A stretch of DNA of 64,000 nt from Lachnospiraceae bacterium (lineage in GTDB: Bacteria; Bacillota; Clostridia; Lachnospirales; Lachnospiraceae), in the NCBI GenBank assembly GCA_024691125.1, contig JAILNV010000016.1, positions 62,001-126,000 on the forward strand, in the 5' to 3' direction. Both the position numbers and the translations under genes were made by a program. Every line of letters begins with the position of its first letter. Position 1 is the stretch's first letter. This document shows, one piece after another, positions 7,103 through 16,701 of this stretch. The notes under the pieces were generated by a model. That model searched no databases. It was not told the DNA's origin and saw nothing but the letters and a program-made list of their open reading frames with translations.

Positions 7103-8704
7103 TCAAAGAGCTTTAATCCTTACGTCCGCTCCTTCTTTTACAAACCTTGAATGTTGAGCCGGAGTTTTCAGCTGAAGGAATACTTCGCTAATGGTAATGC
7201 GTGTACCGGGATAAGCGCATCCGGAAACCTTGATCACCGATTCACTGTCCGTATCATCCATTTTGGACAGATAGTCTTCATACTCATCCATCTGTTTTGC
7301 AACTGTTTCACTAAGCTGTTTGTAATCATCAGACATCTGTCTAAGATTCCGCTGCTGATCCGGTGTAAGCTTATCACCCTTCTTGACACGCATCATCAGA
7401 GTGGCAAGAACAGGCTTTATCTGACCAAGCTTTTTATTATTCTCTTTTATGGCCTGCTCCATTGCTGCTGCCTTAAGCTTAACTGTAGGATCCGCCCCGA
7501 CCTGAATATCGGTATCAACACCCATCTCGGAACCTATCGTCTTAGCCTCAACATCTCCTAGCGCATGTATGCTTCCGCCTGTTATGAAGCCCTTCTTTCC
7601 GGTAACCACAACATCCGACTTGCTAATTATATTACTATGCAGGATTGCCTCCGAATGAACATACCCGACTGCTTCAACCGTAGAATTCTCAATAAATTTG
7701 GCTATAACATTCCGGCCGGCTACAAGCTTTCCGCGCCCCATGCCATTCATTCCGCGTGCGATTATTATATCTCCGCCGGCTTCCACATAAGCGCCTTCCA
7801 CGACTCCCTTGACATCCACGTTGCCGCTTGCCTTCACGGAAAATCCGGCCTTGACATTACCTGCGACATTAACATCGCCGTCATATTCTATGTTTCCTGT
7901 TGATGTATCAACATCGTTAACATGATAAACATTCGATACAAATACTTTATTGTCTACAAGAGATACATCACCGCTTATTCCGGAAATGAGCTCAAGACCG
8001 TTATCCGAAACCTTAAGGTTCAATCCATAACTGAACCTGGGCTCATATACCTCTCTTGGCGGAATCTCGGTACCGTATACATCCTTACCGTTCTTTCCGT
8101 ATTGAGCCGGTATAAGTCTGGCAACCACATCTCCTGCCTTACATAAGCTTATCATCTCAAGGTTGAAGAAATCTACCGTTCCGTCTTCCTTAAGCTTCGG
8201 TCTTGTATTTGGATCCGTGTTAAACAGGTACTCTATGCTTCCGTCGCAGCCTTCAACCGGCTTCTCACCCTCAGCTATTATATAATCCGTACAATATTTT
8301 TTTTCTTTAAAGAAACTGTCTATTGCATCATCATGAATGCCATAACATATTTTTTTGAACTTAAGATCATTTATAAGCTCTTCCTTCTTAAGCTCCATTC
8401 CACCGTCGGATCCCGGAAAAAAGCGGGCTGTACAACGCATCCTGTCATCAGAAACCAACAATTCATAACTTTCGGATACTGCATGGCAGGGCTTACTGTC
8501 AAGCTTTATCTCACACTTACCGCCCTCTGCACTTTGAATTGCTTTCGCAACCTCAACCTTATCTACTACCTGGCCGTGCCTTATGAGATACTCCTGCATT
8601 TCACCAAACGAAAATGCATCACCGTTTCCCTGTGGCGGTATAAGTTCAAGATAAGTCCCGTCGTTCTTTATTCGAAGTCTGAAATACGCATTCTGATCAC
8701 CCAT
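7103..8704 (-). CDS. FapA/DUF342 family protein
   Basis: 533 residues with the DUF342 layout: a mixed alpha/beta N-terminal region, a central polymer-like right-handed beta-helix with Gly/Asp-rich repeats such as GDVNVAGNVKAG and SGNVDVKGVVEGA (about residues 270-390), then a coiled coil (about 410-480) and a C-terminal beta tail. DUF342 proteins (FapA, flagellar assembly protein A in Vibrio, where it helps polar flagellum assembly) occur widely in motile clostridia, but their molecular role is poorly defined. It begins 61 bp after sigD on the same strand. Confidence 0.8.
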   Translation of the reverse strand: MGDQNAYFRLRIKNDGTYLELIPPQGNGDAFSFGEMQEYLIRHGQVVDKVEVAKAIQSAEGGKCEIKLDSKPCHAVSESYELLVSDDRMRCTARFFPGSDGGMELKKEELINDLKFKKICYGIHDDAIDSFFKEKKYCTDYIIAEGEKPVEGCDGSIEYLFNTDPNTRPKLKEDGTVDFFNLEMISLCKAGDVVARLIPAQYGKNGKDVYGTEIPPREVYEPRFSYGLNLKVSDNGLELISGISGDVSLVDNKVFVSNVYHVNDVDTSTGNIEYDGDVNVAGNVKAGFSVKASGNVDVKGVVEGAYVEAGGDIIIARGMNGMGRGKLVAGRNVIAKFIENSTVEAVGYVHSEAILHSNIISKSDVVVTGKKGFITGGSIHALGDVEAKTIGSEMGVDTDIQVGADPTVKLKAAAMEQAIKENNKKLGQIKPVLATLMMRVKKGDKLTPDQQRNLRQMSDDYKQLSETVAKQMDEYEDYLSKMDDTDSESVIKVSGCAYPGTRITISEVFLQLKTPAQHSRFVKEGADVRIKAL

Positions 8705-8765
8705 ATGCTTCCTCCCGCTGCTCTTATTCTTCCTGTCACCCGATCATTCATCCGGCTTACTGCTG

Positions 8766-9533
8766 TTATGAGTTTATAAGTACTCCCATGTACTTACCCA
8801 TCTTTCCACGCATCTTGTTGAGAGCTTTGGTATGAAGCTGGGATATGCGTGACTCCGACACCTCCAACACGTTACTTATTTCCTTAAGCGTAAGATCCTC
8901 ATAATAATACATCAGGATTACCTGGCGTTCCTTTTCGGTCAGCTGATCCATTGATTCCTTCAGGACTATCTTAAGCTCCTCTTTTTCTACAGCTTCCTCC
9001 GGCAGATCATAACGTGATACAGTTGAGCTCTCGCTTATATCATTGGCACCGGATTCGGTAAATTCATCCAGTGATATGATATTGGTGACCTTCATCTGTG
9101 ACTGCCAGTCATCATATTCCTCACTTGAAATACCCAGCGCCTGTGATATTTCCTCATCCGTAGCTGTCCGCCCGGTTTTGCTTTCGATATCTTTTATGGC
9201 ATTGGATATATCCCGCTGACGTTTCCTTACTGTCCGCGGGATCCAATCCATTTTTCTTATCTGGTCAAGTATGGCGCCTCTTATACGAAGACTCGCATAT
9301 GTTTCGAACTTCACTTCCTTGCATGCATCGAACTTGTCTATCGCATCTATAAGTCCGAATATGCCATAGCTTACCAAATCGTCGTATTCAACGTTATATC
9401 CCAGATACATGGACAACCTGCCTGCAACGACCTTTACGAGCGGCGCATACTCCAATATTATTTTTTCTCTCAGCTCACGGGTCGGATTCTTGGCATAATC
9501 AGCCCAAAGCTTAAGCCTGCCTGCATCGTCCAT
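8766..9533 (-). CDS. sigD: Flagellar sigma factor sigma-28/sigma-D
   Basis: 255-residue sigma-70 family protein of the FliA/SigD/WhiG group. It has region 2 (YDDLVSYGIFGLIDAIDKFD, with FETYASLRIRGAILD), region 3 (GRTATDEEISQALGIS) and region 4 with a helix-turn-helix (TLKEISNVLEVSESRISQLH). It directs RNA polymerase to late motility promoters such as those for flagellin and chemoreceptors, none of which lie in this window. Position after cheD matches B. subtilis sigD, and distance from the operon promoter is known there to bias its expression. No flgM lies in the window. Confidence 0.95.
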   Translation of the reverse strand: MDDAGRLKLWADYAKNPTRELREKIILEYAPLVKVVAGRLSMYLGYNVEYDDLVSYGIFGLIDAIDKFDACKEVKFETYASLRIRGAILDQIRKMDWIPRTVRKRQRDISNAIKDIESKTGRTATDEEISQALGISSEEYDDWQSQMKVTNIISLDEFTESGANDISESSTVSRYDLPEEAVEKEELKIVLKESMDQLTEKERQVILMYYYEDLTLKEISNVLEVSESRISQLHTKALNKMRGKMGKYMGVLINS

Positions 9534-9571
9534 ATGTCACTCCGTTTTATTTACCCTTCTGCTCTGATGTC

Positions 9572-9877
9572 TTACTGCTGCAACGACTGTTCATCCTCAG
9601 TCACTGCGTCCTCGAGGATCCCTTCCTCACCGTTCCCTTCTGCATCACCATCCTGCTTTTCAAGTACTTCGCCCTCGTCATCCACGCGTTTATCATCAGA
9701 TATTTCGAATTTGTCAAATATCTTCTTGATGATAAGACCTATGATAAGGAATACAATAAGTACTGCCAGCAGCACGACAAGCATATCGTGAAGGCTGTAA
9801 TGATCCAAATATGTAACTATGCAGGCTACCGCACCCGCCAAAAGCATTACAAAAAGCGGCACCTTCTTAGTATTCAT
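9572..9877 (-). CDS. Small two-helix membrane protein between cheD and sigD, unknown
   Basis: 101 residues with two closely spaced hydrophobic segments (about 8-24 and 32-50), a short basic stretch (KKIFDKFE) and an acidic C-terminal tail rich in Asp and Glu, probably cytoplasmic. I recognise no family. It lies 14 bp from cheD and 38 bp from sigD, on the same strand, so it is a member of the operon. B. subtilis has no gene at this position. Confidence 0.65.
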   Translation of the reverse strand: MNTKKVPLFVMLLAGAVACIVTYLDHYSLHDMLVVLLAVLIVFLIIGLIIKKIFDKFEISDDKRVDDEGEVLEKQDGDAEGNGEEGILEDAVTEDEQSLQQ

Positions 9878-9891
9878 ATAACATATACCTG

Positions 9892-10377
9892 CTATATCTT
9901 TTTTACATCCCTGCCTACTGCCTTGATCACAAAATCTCCCGTTTCGGGAAAGAACTCCACCGTGCGTCCGTAATTCAAGCCTGTATCCTGCGCAAGGATC
10001 GGGATCTTCATTTCCCCAAGTATCTTGACAACCGCTTCGGCATTTCTCGCGCCTACCGCCATTGTTTCCGATTTACTCTGCAATGCGAACATCTGTGCGC
10101 CACCGGCGATCTTTGCCACCAATCGTGTTCTGGAGGCACCGGCAGCAACCATAATACGAACCAGTTCGGCAATTCCCGTATCTGCAAATTTAGCTATACA
10201 TGTATTATTGGCAATCTTCTTGCTGTCGGGCAGCATGATATGTGCCAGACCGCCAACCTTTGTAATCGGATCTCTTATTGCAATACCGATACATGAACCC
10301 AACCCAAGTGTTGTTATAGCATCGGGAGCTTTGCACAGCTTAAGGTCCGCCATACCAACCTTTATCATTTCACCCAT
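9892..10377 (-). CDS. cheD: Chemoreceptor glutamine deamidase CheD
   Basis: 161 residues, normal length. The catalytic Cys is in LGLGSCIG (C29) and the conserved His in GGLAHIMLP (H46), with the later Thr-containing region also present. CheD deamidates receptor glutamines and, in the Bacillus-type adaptation system, binds CheC to raise its CheY-P phosphatase activity. It follows cheC by 13 bp, keeping the cheC-cheD pair. Confidence 0.95.
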   Translation of the reverse strand: MGEMIKVGMADLKLCKAPDAITTLGLGSCIGIAIRDPITKVGGLAHIMLPDSKKIANNTCIAKFADTGIAELVRIMVAAGASRTRLVAKIAGGAQMFALQSKSETMAVGARNAEAVVKILGEMKIPILAQDTGLNYGRTVEFFPETGDFVIKAVGRDVKKI

Positions 10378-10390
10378 AATCGTTTACCCA

Positions 10391-11008
10391 TTACATACCC
10401 AAAGAGCCCAAAATCTTATCATACGACTCAAGATCCGGCACAAGTATAAAGAATCCGTCCAGCTTCATTTCATCGGAAAACTGTGTCTGTATCAGAAGCA
10501 TCTTGTCGCCGACCTCTCCAAATTCTATTGCCGGAACACTCAGAATGGATCCGCACATATCTATGCTTATCGCAGGGATTGAAGAGATTATCTTAAGATT
10601 GGTAAGCATGGACAGGGACGACAGATAGGAGCCCGTAATAATATTACCTATCTCCTTCAGCGCCGAATACTCCATTTCACCGAATTCCGAAACATTATCC
10701 ACCTCCGGCGTACCCATAAGCTTACTGATCAGAGTTATAGCCGATTTCTCTTCAAGCAGGAACATTATGCTCCCCGTAATATCTCCCTCTACAAGCTGGT
10801 AAATCCCGGCCATAAGCTGTTCCTCGCCCCCCATTGCTTCTCCTACCTCGGAGAATTCAAGAAGGTCTACCTTAGGTACCTTCATATCAACCTTGGTATT
10901 AAGAAGCTGGGCCAGCGCAGTGGTTGCATTTCCGGCACCGATATTACCTATTTCCTTGAGAATGTCAAAATAAACACCCTCCATATTATTAAGATCAATC
11001 TTAGCCAT
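10391..11008 (-). CDS. cheC: CheY-P phosphatase CheC
   Basis: 205 residues with both copies of the CheC phosphatase signature: DILKEIGNIGAGN near residue 15 and SALKEIGNIITGS near residue 112, each with the Glu and Asn that attack the CheY phosphate. It removes phosphate from CheY-P and is stimulated by CheD. Gene order cheW-cheC-cheD is as in B. subtilis. Confidence 0.95.
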   Translation of the reverse strand: MAKIDLNNMEGVYFDILKEIGNIGAGNATTALAQLLNTKVDMKVPKVDLLEFSEVGEAMGGEEQLMAGIYQLVEGDITGSIMFLLEEKSAITLISKLMGTPEVDNVSEFGEMEYSALKEIGNIITGSYLSSLSMLTNLKIISSIPAISIDMCGSILSVPAIEFGEVGDKMLLIQTQFSDEMKLDGFFILVPDLESYDKILGSLGM

Positions 11009-11038
11009 TTAGTCTACCTCATATAAACCGCGTAAGTA

Positions 11039-11506
11039 TCAGGCAGTTTCCTTCTCCGATATAACAACATTAAGGTCAAGCAGCGAGATAAGAGTTCCAC
11101 CTGTTTTACCGATTCCGTTGATATAGGTGGGGTCGTTGTTTGTGCTGCTTCTGGAAGCCGCGTCAATATTATTATCCGTAAGCGTAACAACCTCTTTAAC
11201 CGCATCAACAATAATGCCGACAGGAGCATTGGGCTCCAGCTTGATAATAATTATCCTTGTCTTATTGGTATTCTCTACTTCGGGAAGATTAACCTTCATT
11301 CTGAAGCTCATTACCGGAACTACTTCACCTCGAAGATTTATAACTCCCTTAAAATAGTCCTGACAGTTAGGTACTCTTGTTATCTTCTGCATACGTACAA
11401 TATTATCAACGTATTTAATGTCTATACCGTACTGCTCATCTCCTATGTTTATTACTATAAACTGAGTTGTGTCAAACTCGTTATTCATTAAGCTAATCTC
11501 GTCCAT
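11039..11506 (-). CDS. cheW: Chemotaxis coupling protein CheW
   Basis: 155 residues covering a single CheW SH3-like domain: FIVINIGDEQYGIDI, ITRVPNCQDYFKGVINLRGE and IGIIVDAVKEV are typical landmarks. It couples receptors to CheA. The start has a strong AAAGGAGGGG site. It is separated from cheA by 92 bp containing a hairpin. Confidence 0.94.
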   Translation of the reverse strand: MDEISLMNNEFDTTQFIVINIGDEQYGIDIKYVDNIVRMQKITRVPNCQDYFKGVINLRGEVVPVMSFRMKVNLPEVENTNKTRIIIIKLEPNAPVGIIVDAVKEVVTLTDNNIDAASRSSTNNDPTYINGIGKTGGTLISLLDLNVVISEKETA

Positions 11507-11528
11507 GATGCCCCTCCTTTTAGTGTCA

Positions 11529-11563
11529 TAAGGCTCAGCCGCTTTAGCTTTAAAGCGTCCTTA
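11529..11563. other. Hairpin in the cheA-cheW gap
   Basis: Nested inverted repeat: TAAGG (11529-11533) with CCTTA (11559-11563), and CGCTTTA (11540-11546) with TAAAGCG (11551-11557) around a GCTT loop. It has no U-tract on the minus strand, so it is more likely a processing or stability element than a terminator. Confidence 0.45.
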
Positions 11564-11598
11564 CGACCTTTCTCTTTTATTTAATTCATATAATATTA

Positions 11599-13752
11599 TC
11601 AGATAAGACAATTAGCATCGATGATAAGTGCTACTTCGCCATCGCCCAGGATCGTCGCGCCGCTTATCATCCTGCTTGTGCAGTTAATGTATTTTCCGAG
11701 TGATTTGATAACGATCTCCTGCTGTCCGATAAGTTCATCAACAACAAGGCCCGCATACTGATCACCCTTCTTTACGATAACCACTATCATCCTGTCCTTG
11801 TTCTCTTTCGGCATCTCGAGACCCAGTACCTCATGCAGTCTGACAATGGGAATAACGTTTCCTCTTAAGTGGATAACTTCCTTGGCCTCAACATACTTCA
11901 CATCATTCTCACTTATATCCTCAATGGTATCTATCGAACCGAGCGAGATTGCATAGGTCTCTCCGCCCACAATAACCATGAGAGCCTGTATGATAGCAAG
12001 CGTAAGCGGAAGTCTTATCGAGAAGGTGGAGCCTTCACCAAGCTTGGTCTTAACGCTTACATCACCGCCAAGAGCTTCTATCTTGCTCTTAACAACATCA
12101 AGTCCAACACCTCGTCCGGATACATCCGAAACCACCTTTGCAGTCGAGAAGCTTGGCAGGAACAGAAGATCTATGATCTCCTTGCTGCTCATGTTCTCAC
12201 CCTGTTCAGCCGTAATGGTACCACGGTCGATAGCCTTTCTCTTAACGGCTTCAACATCGATTCCGTTACCGTCATCCTTAACCTCAATGACAACGTTATT
12301 ACCATCCTGATATGCATCAAGGAAGATTGATCCTGTGGGATTCTTGCCCTTTGCGATTCTTTCCTCGGTTGATTCAAGACCGTGATCCGCCGAGTTACGG
12401 AGCATATGCATAAGAGGATCACCGATCTCATCCACCACCGTACGGTCAAGTTCTGTATCCTCACCTGACATATACAGTTCCATCTTCTTGTTAAGCTTCT
12501 TGGAAAGATCCCTTATCATTCTCGGGAACTTGGTCGTGATACTCTCGATAGGTACCATTCGAACCTTCATAACCGATTCATGAAGATTGGTCGTAACACT
12601 TTCAAGATATTCTATCTGTTCGTTAAAGTTACTGTTATTTCCGGCCTGGCCGCCCGATGCCGCGGAAGACACCAGTGAGTTCTTTGCAATGATCAGCTCA
12701 CTCACGAGGTTCATCAGCACATCCAGCTTCTCTATGTCTACTCTGACCGTTCTGTTTACTACAGGCTTGTTGGCTCCCTTCTTGGCAGGTGCGTTGCCGC
12801 CCTGTGCTGCCGGTGCAGCTGCAGGTGCCGCAGCAGCTGCGGGTGCAGGTGAAGCGGGTGCTGCGGTCTCCTCCTTTGCAGGCTGGGCCGTCTCGGCTGC
12901 GCCCGACTCTTCTTTGGCTTCCACTGCCTTTTCATTGGCTTCTCCGTTTGCTATGGCATCGGCAGCGCTTACCTTCTCGCCGATAACCTTCTCTATCTCG
13001 GATACGCTCATGATGGCTGCTTCTACCTTGTCATAGCCCTCTTCGCTTATAATATACAGACTGAAGTCAAAATCAAATTTCTCATCTTCAATATCCTGCG
13101 TGGACGGCTCGGATATGATTATCTCACCGAGCTCCTCTACCGCCTTGAATACCAGAAATGCCCTTGCTGCTTTAAGGATACAGGACTCCTGAATAAATAC
13201 GGTGCATCCGTAGATATTCATCTTCTTTTCTTCAGCTTCCTTAAGAGCATTTATCTCGTGCTCCTGAAGCGCAATGTTCTTCCACTTCTTATCACCGTTT
13301 TCGTTACCGGAATCCGAAGCCGGCTCTTCCTTTGTTTCCGCAGGTGCTTCCTCGGTTACATTTCCGGTTCCTTCATCAAGGCACTGCTGTAACGCTTTAA
13401 TTAAAGCGGCATTATCATTGGTTCCCTCATCCTGAGTCTCCTGGATCGTGTTTTTATACTCTTCCAGCGCATCTAGCGTCTGGAAAAGAACATCCACAAG
13501 ATTACTGGTAACCTTCATCTTGCCGTTTCTTATCTCCGAGAACACATTCTCCATATCGTGAGTAAGAGCCTGCATCCTCTTATAACCCATTGTACCGGCC
13601 ATACCCTTCAAAGAATGTGCCGCGCGGAATATCTCATTTATGGTATCCGCATTCTCCGGTTCATTCTCCAGGATCATCAGCTGGTCACTCAGACTTTGTA
13701 AATGCTCATTTGTTTCATCGAGAAAGATTTCCAAATACTGGTTAACATCCAT
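11599..13752 (-). CDS. cheA: Chemotaxis histidine kinase CheA
   Basis: 717 residues from the chosen ATG (MDVNQYLEIF). Domain order: Hpt/P1 with the phospho-His in FRAAHSLKGMAG (H46), a CheY/CheB-binding P2-like region (about 165-265), an Ala/Pro/Glu-rich linker (about 275-330), P3 dimerisation, P4 ATPase with HMLRNSADHGLE (N box), DDGNGID and GRGVGLD, and a C-terminal CheW-like P5 domain. The ORF track starts three codons earlier at 13761, but that ATG is almost inside GGGGGT; the ATG at 13752 gives proper spacing and the usual N-terminus. It follows cheB directly. Confidence 0.96.
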   Translation of the reverse strand: MDVNQYLEIFLDETNEHLQSLSDQLMILENEPENADTINEIFRAAHSLKGMAGTMGYKRMQALTHDMENVFSEIRNGKMKVTSNLVDVLFQTLDALEEYKNTIQETQDEGTNDNAALIKALQQCLDEGTGNVTEEAPAETKEEPASDSGNENGDKKWKNIALQEHEINALKEAEEKKMNIYGCTVFIQESCILKAARAFLVFKAVEELGEIIISEPSTQDIEDEKFDFDFSLYIISEEGYDKVEAAIMSVSEIEKVIGEKVSAADAIANGEANEKAVEAKEESGAAETAQPAKEETAAPASPAPAAAAAPAAAPAAQGGNAPAKKGANKPVVNRTVRVDIEKLDVLMNLVSELIIAKNSLVSSAASGGQAGNNSNFNEQIEYLESVTTNLHESVMKVRMVPIESITTKFPRMIRDLSKKLNKKMELYMSGEDTELDRTVVDEIGDPLMHMLRNSADHGLESTEERIAKGKNPTGSIFLDAYQDGNNVVIEVKDDGNGIDVEAVKRKAIDRGTITAEQGENMSSKEIIDLLFLPSFSTAKVVSDVSGRGVGLDVVKSKIEALGGDVSVKTKLGEGSTFSIRLPLTLAIIQALMVIVGGETYAISLGSIDTIEDISENDVKYVEAKEVIHLRGNVIPIVRLHEVLGLEMPKENKDRMIVVIVKKGDQYAGLVVDELIGQQEIVIKSLGKYINCTSRMISGATILGDGEVALIIDANCLI

Positions 13753-13754
13753 GG

Positions 13755-15011
13755 CTAACATACCCCCACGTTCTTAATAATTTGTTCTGCAACCTGTGTA
13801 AGCGGAACCACCTCATCGGCAAGCCTGCCTTCAACTATGCTTCGCGGCATTCCGTAAACGGTACAGCTTTCTTCATTCTGTGCGATCACATGAATCTTCT
13901 GACTCTTCTTAAGATTAACAATACCGGCGGTTCCGTCAGCTCCCATTCCGGTAAGGACAACACATACTACTTCGTCATATCCGCATCCAACCAAAGACTC
14001 ATACATATAATTGGCACACGGCTTAACACCTTCTCTTGACGGTTCATCCGTAAGGTGGAGCTTCATTGCTCCCGCCGACTTCGAGGCTTTAAGATGAGCG
14101 CCTCCCGGAGCGATATAAACATGTCCGTTGGCTATCGTTTCCCCATCCCTTGCTTCCGTCACTTCCACATCACTCAGTTCATTAAGACGGCTTGCAAGCG
14201 ATGCGGTAAAGCCCTTGGGCATATGCTGTACAAGAAGAACCGGTGCCTTAAGATTACCCGGAAGTCTGGGAATAACCTCCTGAAGGGCCTTGGGACCACC
14301 TGTCGATGACGCTATGGCAACGATCTTCTTCCCCGGAACCCTGGGATGCGATTCCGATGCTGCCGGGCCTTCCGGCCTTCCGGCGAATGGCAGGCTGCTC
14401 CTTGTACTGCCCGTTCCGAATCTTGATACCGATGCTCTTCCTTCTCCCGGCTTCTCCGTCCTGCCTGCAGCGGTATCACCCGCACGTGATCCCGTCGCCG
14501 CACCCGGCTTGTCGGTATGGAAGTTTACATCATATCTTGATACAAACGTTGTTCCTTTATGTGCTGTATCCGATGCAAGATGAGCTCCCGCTCTTGCCAT
14601 GTAGTTTCTGTTTGCCTTTGTTACCACATCGAGCAGATCCAGAAATCTCTTTTTGAACTCATCATGCCTTGCGTCCGCAACATTCTCGGGCTTTTTTATG
14701 AAATCCACGGCTCCGAGATCAAGGGCTCTGATAGTCTCCTTCGCGCCCTCACCTGTTGTGGTACTCGCCATCAGGACATTGGCATATACTTTACTCTTCT
14801 GCATTTCTTCAAGCATTTCCAGTCCTGTCATCTTGGGCATATATACATCAAGAACTACAGCATCATAAGCCTTTGCACATATTTTTTTGAACCCGTCCGC
14901 TCCGTCTATTGCATATTCGACGACCTCAAATCTGCTGTCCGAATTTATTATATCACACAGAACCCGTCTCATGAGTGCAGAATCATCTACGATCAGTATT
15001 TTCTTTTTCAA
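13755..15011 (-). CDS. cheB: Chemotaxis methylesterase/deamidase CheB
   Basis: 418 residues: receiver domain with phospho-acceptor Asp in AVVLDVYMPKMTG (D55), a long low-complexity linker (about 145-220) rich in Gly, Arg, Ser and Ala, and a CheB methylesterase domain with catalytic Ser in ASSTGGPKAL, His in VQHMPKGFT and Asp in TGMGADGT. It removes methyl groups from receptors when phosphorylated by CheA. The linker is longer than in most CheB proteins. No cheR is in the window, so the methyltransferase must be encoded elsewhere. Confidence 0.95.
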   Translation of the reverse strand: MKKKILIVDDSALMRRVLCDIINSDSRFEVVEYAIDGADGFKKICAKAYDAVVLDVYMPKMTGLEMLEEMQKSKVYANVLMASTTTGEGAKETIRALDLGAVDFIKKPENVADARHDEFKKRFLDLLDVVTKANRNYMARAGAHLASDTAHKGTTFVSRYDVNFHTDKPGAATGSRAGDTAAGRTEKPGEGRASVSRFGTGSTRSSLPFAGRPEGPAASESHPRVPGKKIVAIASSTGGPKALQEVIPRLPGNLKAPVLLVQHMPKGFTASLASRLNELSDVEVTEARDGETIANGHVYIAPGGAHLKASKSAGAMKLHLTDEPSREGVKPCANYMYESLVGCGYDEVVCVVLTGMGADGTAGIVNLKKSQKIHVIAQNEESCTVYGMPRSIVEGRLADEVVPLTQVAEQIIKNVGVC

Positions 15012-15014
15012 TTC

Positions 15015-15743
15015 TCATCCCTTCTCTCTGCGCCTGATTTTTCTTTCCTCTTCAAAGATGAACTTTATTATGCTTTCGCGCTCATCATTCATTATATTAA
15101 TGAACTGTATCCGGTGTTCAAAGGAACCCGGCCTGCTGTTAAGCTCCTCCGAATAAAGGACGCGCCCAAGCAGCCTGTACTCAGTAAGCTTGCCGTTCAC
15201 AAAAAGCGAAAAGACAAATCTAATATTACTTCCCTTTGGATATTTCACCCTGGATATAAACCTTGCTCCGCCACCGCTTATATCAACCATAACACCGTTG
15301 TTAAAGGTAATATCGGTATCAAGGAAATGAACCTGTTCAAGATACGGAGCCTGATTACGCTCCTCTTCCGAAACATTCCTCGCCTTCATGTCAAGAACAC
15401 AGTTCAGACGATAGTACTCGCGTCGTTGATATCTGCGTATATCGGTTGTCAGCTCCATGACGAGTATGAAGATGTTGTCTGATTTATAACGGTCTATAAC
15501 CCTTGCCAGACACTGATAGAGACCGGACTGGGTATAAAAACACAGGTTATATTCCCCGTCTACCGGAAGCAGTATAACCTTGCCCTGCTCCATGGGCATC
15601 CCTATCTTGATCTGATCCTCGGATATTATGTCATAGACCTGGCTTCTGTAATTCTTCTTTTCACCCTGGTCATTATTATCCTTTGAGTTATTGATAGTTT
15701 CAAGTTCAAGCTTGTCTCCTGTCTTAACGTACTTTGATAACAT
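15015..15743 (-). CDS. PilZ-domain c-di-GMP effector, YcgR/MotI (YpfA/DgrA)-like
   Basis: About 242 residues with an N-terminal YcgR-type domain and a C-terminal PilZ domain. The c-di-GMP binding signatures are visible: RRxxxR (QRREYYR) and the D-x-S-x-x-G motif (VDISGGGARF). Family members bind c-di-GMP and then slow or jam the flagellar stator (MotI in B. subtilis, YcgR in E. coli). The ATG at 15743 is preferred over 15761 because GGGAG lies 6 bp upstream. Insertion between flhG and cheB places a c-di-GMP brake inside the motility operon, which B. subtilis does not have at this position. Confidence 0.88.
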   Translation of the reverse strand: MLSKYVKTGDKLELETINNSKDNNDQGEKKNYRSQVYDIISEDQIKIGMPMEQGKVILLPVDGEYNLCFYTQSGLYQCLARVIDRYKSDNIFILVMELTTDIRRYQRREYYRLNCVLDMKARNVSEEERNQAPYLEQVHFLDTDITFNNGVMVDISGGGARFISRVKYPKGSNIRFVFSLFVNGKLTEYRLLGRVLYSEELNSRPGSFEHRIQFINIMNDERESIIKFIFEEERKIRRREKG

Positions 15744-15806
15744 ATCCTTCTCCCTGCTCATTATACTTGTTTTTAACTACAATCCGGGATAACTCATATC
15801 CTCCCG

Positions 15807-16700
15807 TTATTGCCATTCCCTGCTTTTTATCCCCCGTACCATATTGGCAAAGAATCCGGTCATTCCGTGTTTCTTGAATGCCCCTTCTCCCACATTGCTC
15901 GTAAGCGTATGCGCCAGTGTCTCAAATGCCCTTGCGCTCTTTGCGTTGGGATTATCAATGGAGATCGGTGTCTGCTGCATGACCGCCCTTACCAGCTGCG
16001 AATCCTCAGGTACGTATCCCAAATATCTTATCGGTATCTTTAAATATCTGCTGACCACGGCATTAAGCTTATTGAACAGCTGCTGACCTTCCTCCGGACT
16101 CCGTACCTTATTGGCCACAACCTTTATCGTTGTCATCTCCCTGCTGAACCTGACGTGTCTGTTAAGCGCCTTTAGGAGTGAATACGAATCTGTGATCGAT
16201 GTGGGTTCCGGTGTGGTCACCAGCAGGACTTCACCGCTTGCCACAAGAAATTCTATTACCGCGTCCGATATTCCAGCTCCGGTATCGATAATGATCACAT
16301 CGGCCAGCATATCAAGCTCCGCCAGGTTCTGGATAAGATAATTGATATAATCCCTGCCGAGATTTGTCAGTCCGGCAATACCCGATCCGCCGGAAATAAA
16401 ACCAATATCCATGGGACCTCTTGTGATTATCTCTTTTATATTCTTGCCCTGGTATATAAGATCGCCCAGATTATGTTTGGGTATCGCGCCGAACATTACC
16501 TCTATGTTCGCCAGTCCGAAGTCAGCATCAAATATGATAACCCTCTGTCCCAGTCTTCTCAGCTGTACAGCCAGATTTATCGAAACATTCGACTTTCCGA
16601 CTCCACCCTTGCCGCTCGTTACTGTAATGACTCTGGCTGTGGGGCGCTGTACCTGGGCGTTCATTTTTATTATATTTCTCAAATGTTCCGCCTGATCCAT
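15807..16700 (-). CDS. flhG: Flagellar number regulator FlhG (YlxH/FleN), MinD-like ATPase
   Basis: 297 residues of the ParA/MinD family with the deviant Walker A TSGKGGVGKSN near residue 30, IIFDADFGLANIEV (Walker A') and DVIIIDTGAGIS (Walker B region). The N-terminal DQAEHLRNII helix resembles the FlhF-activating segment of FlhG. With FlhF it controls number and placement of flagella. It begins one base after the flhF stop codon. Confidence 0.93.
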   Translation of the reverse strand: MDQAEHLRNIIKMNAQVQRPTARVITVTSGKGGVGKSNVSINLAVQLRRLGQRVIIFDADFGLANIEVMFGAIPKHNLGDLIYQGKNIKEIITRGPMDIGFISGGSGIAGLTNLGRDYINYLIQNLAELDMLADVIIIDTGAGISDAVIEFLVASGEVLLVTTPEPTSITDSYSLLKALNRHVRFSREMTTIKVVANKVRSPEEGQQLFNKLNAVVSRYLKIPIRYLGYVPEDSQLVRAVMQQTPISIDNPNAKSARAFETLAHTLTSNVGEGAFKKHGMTGFFANMVRGIKSREWQ

Positions 16701-16701
16701 A

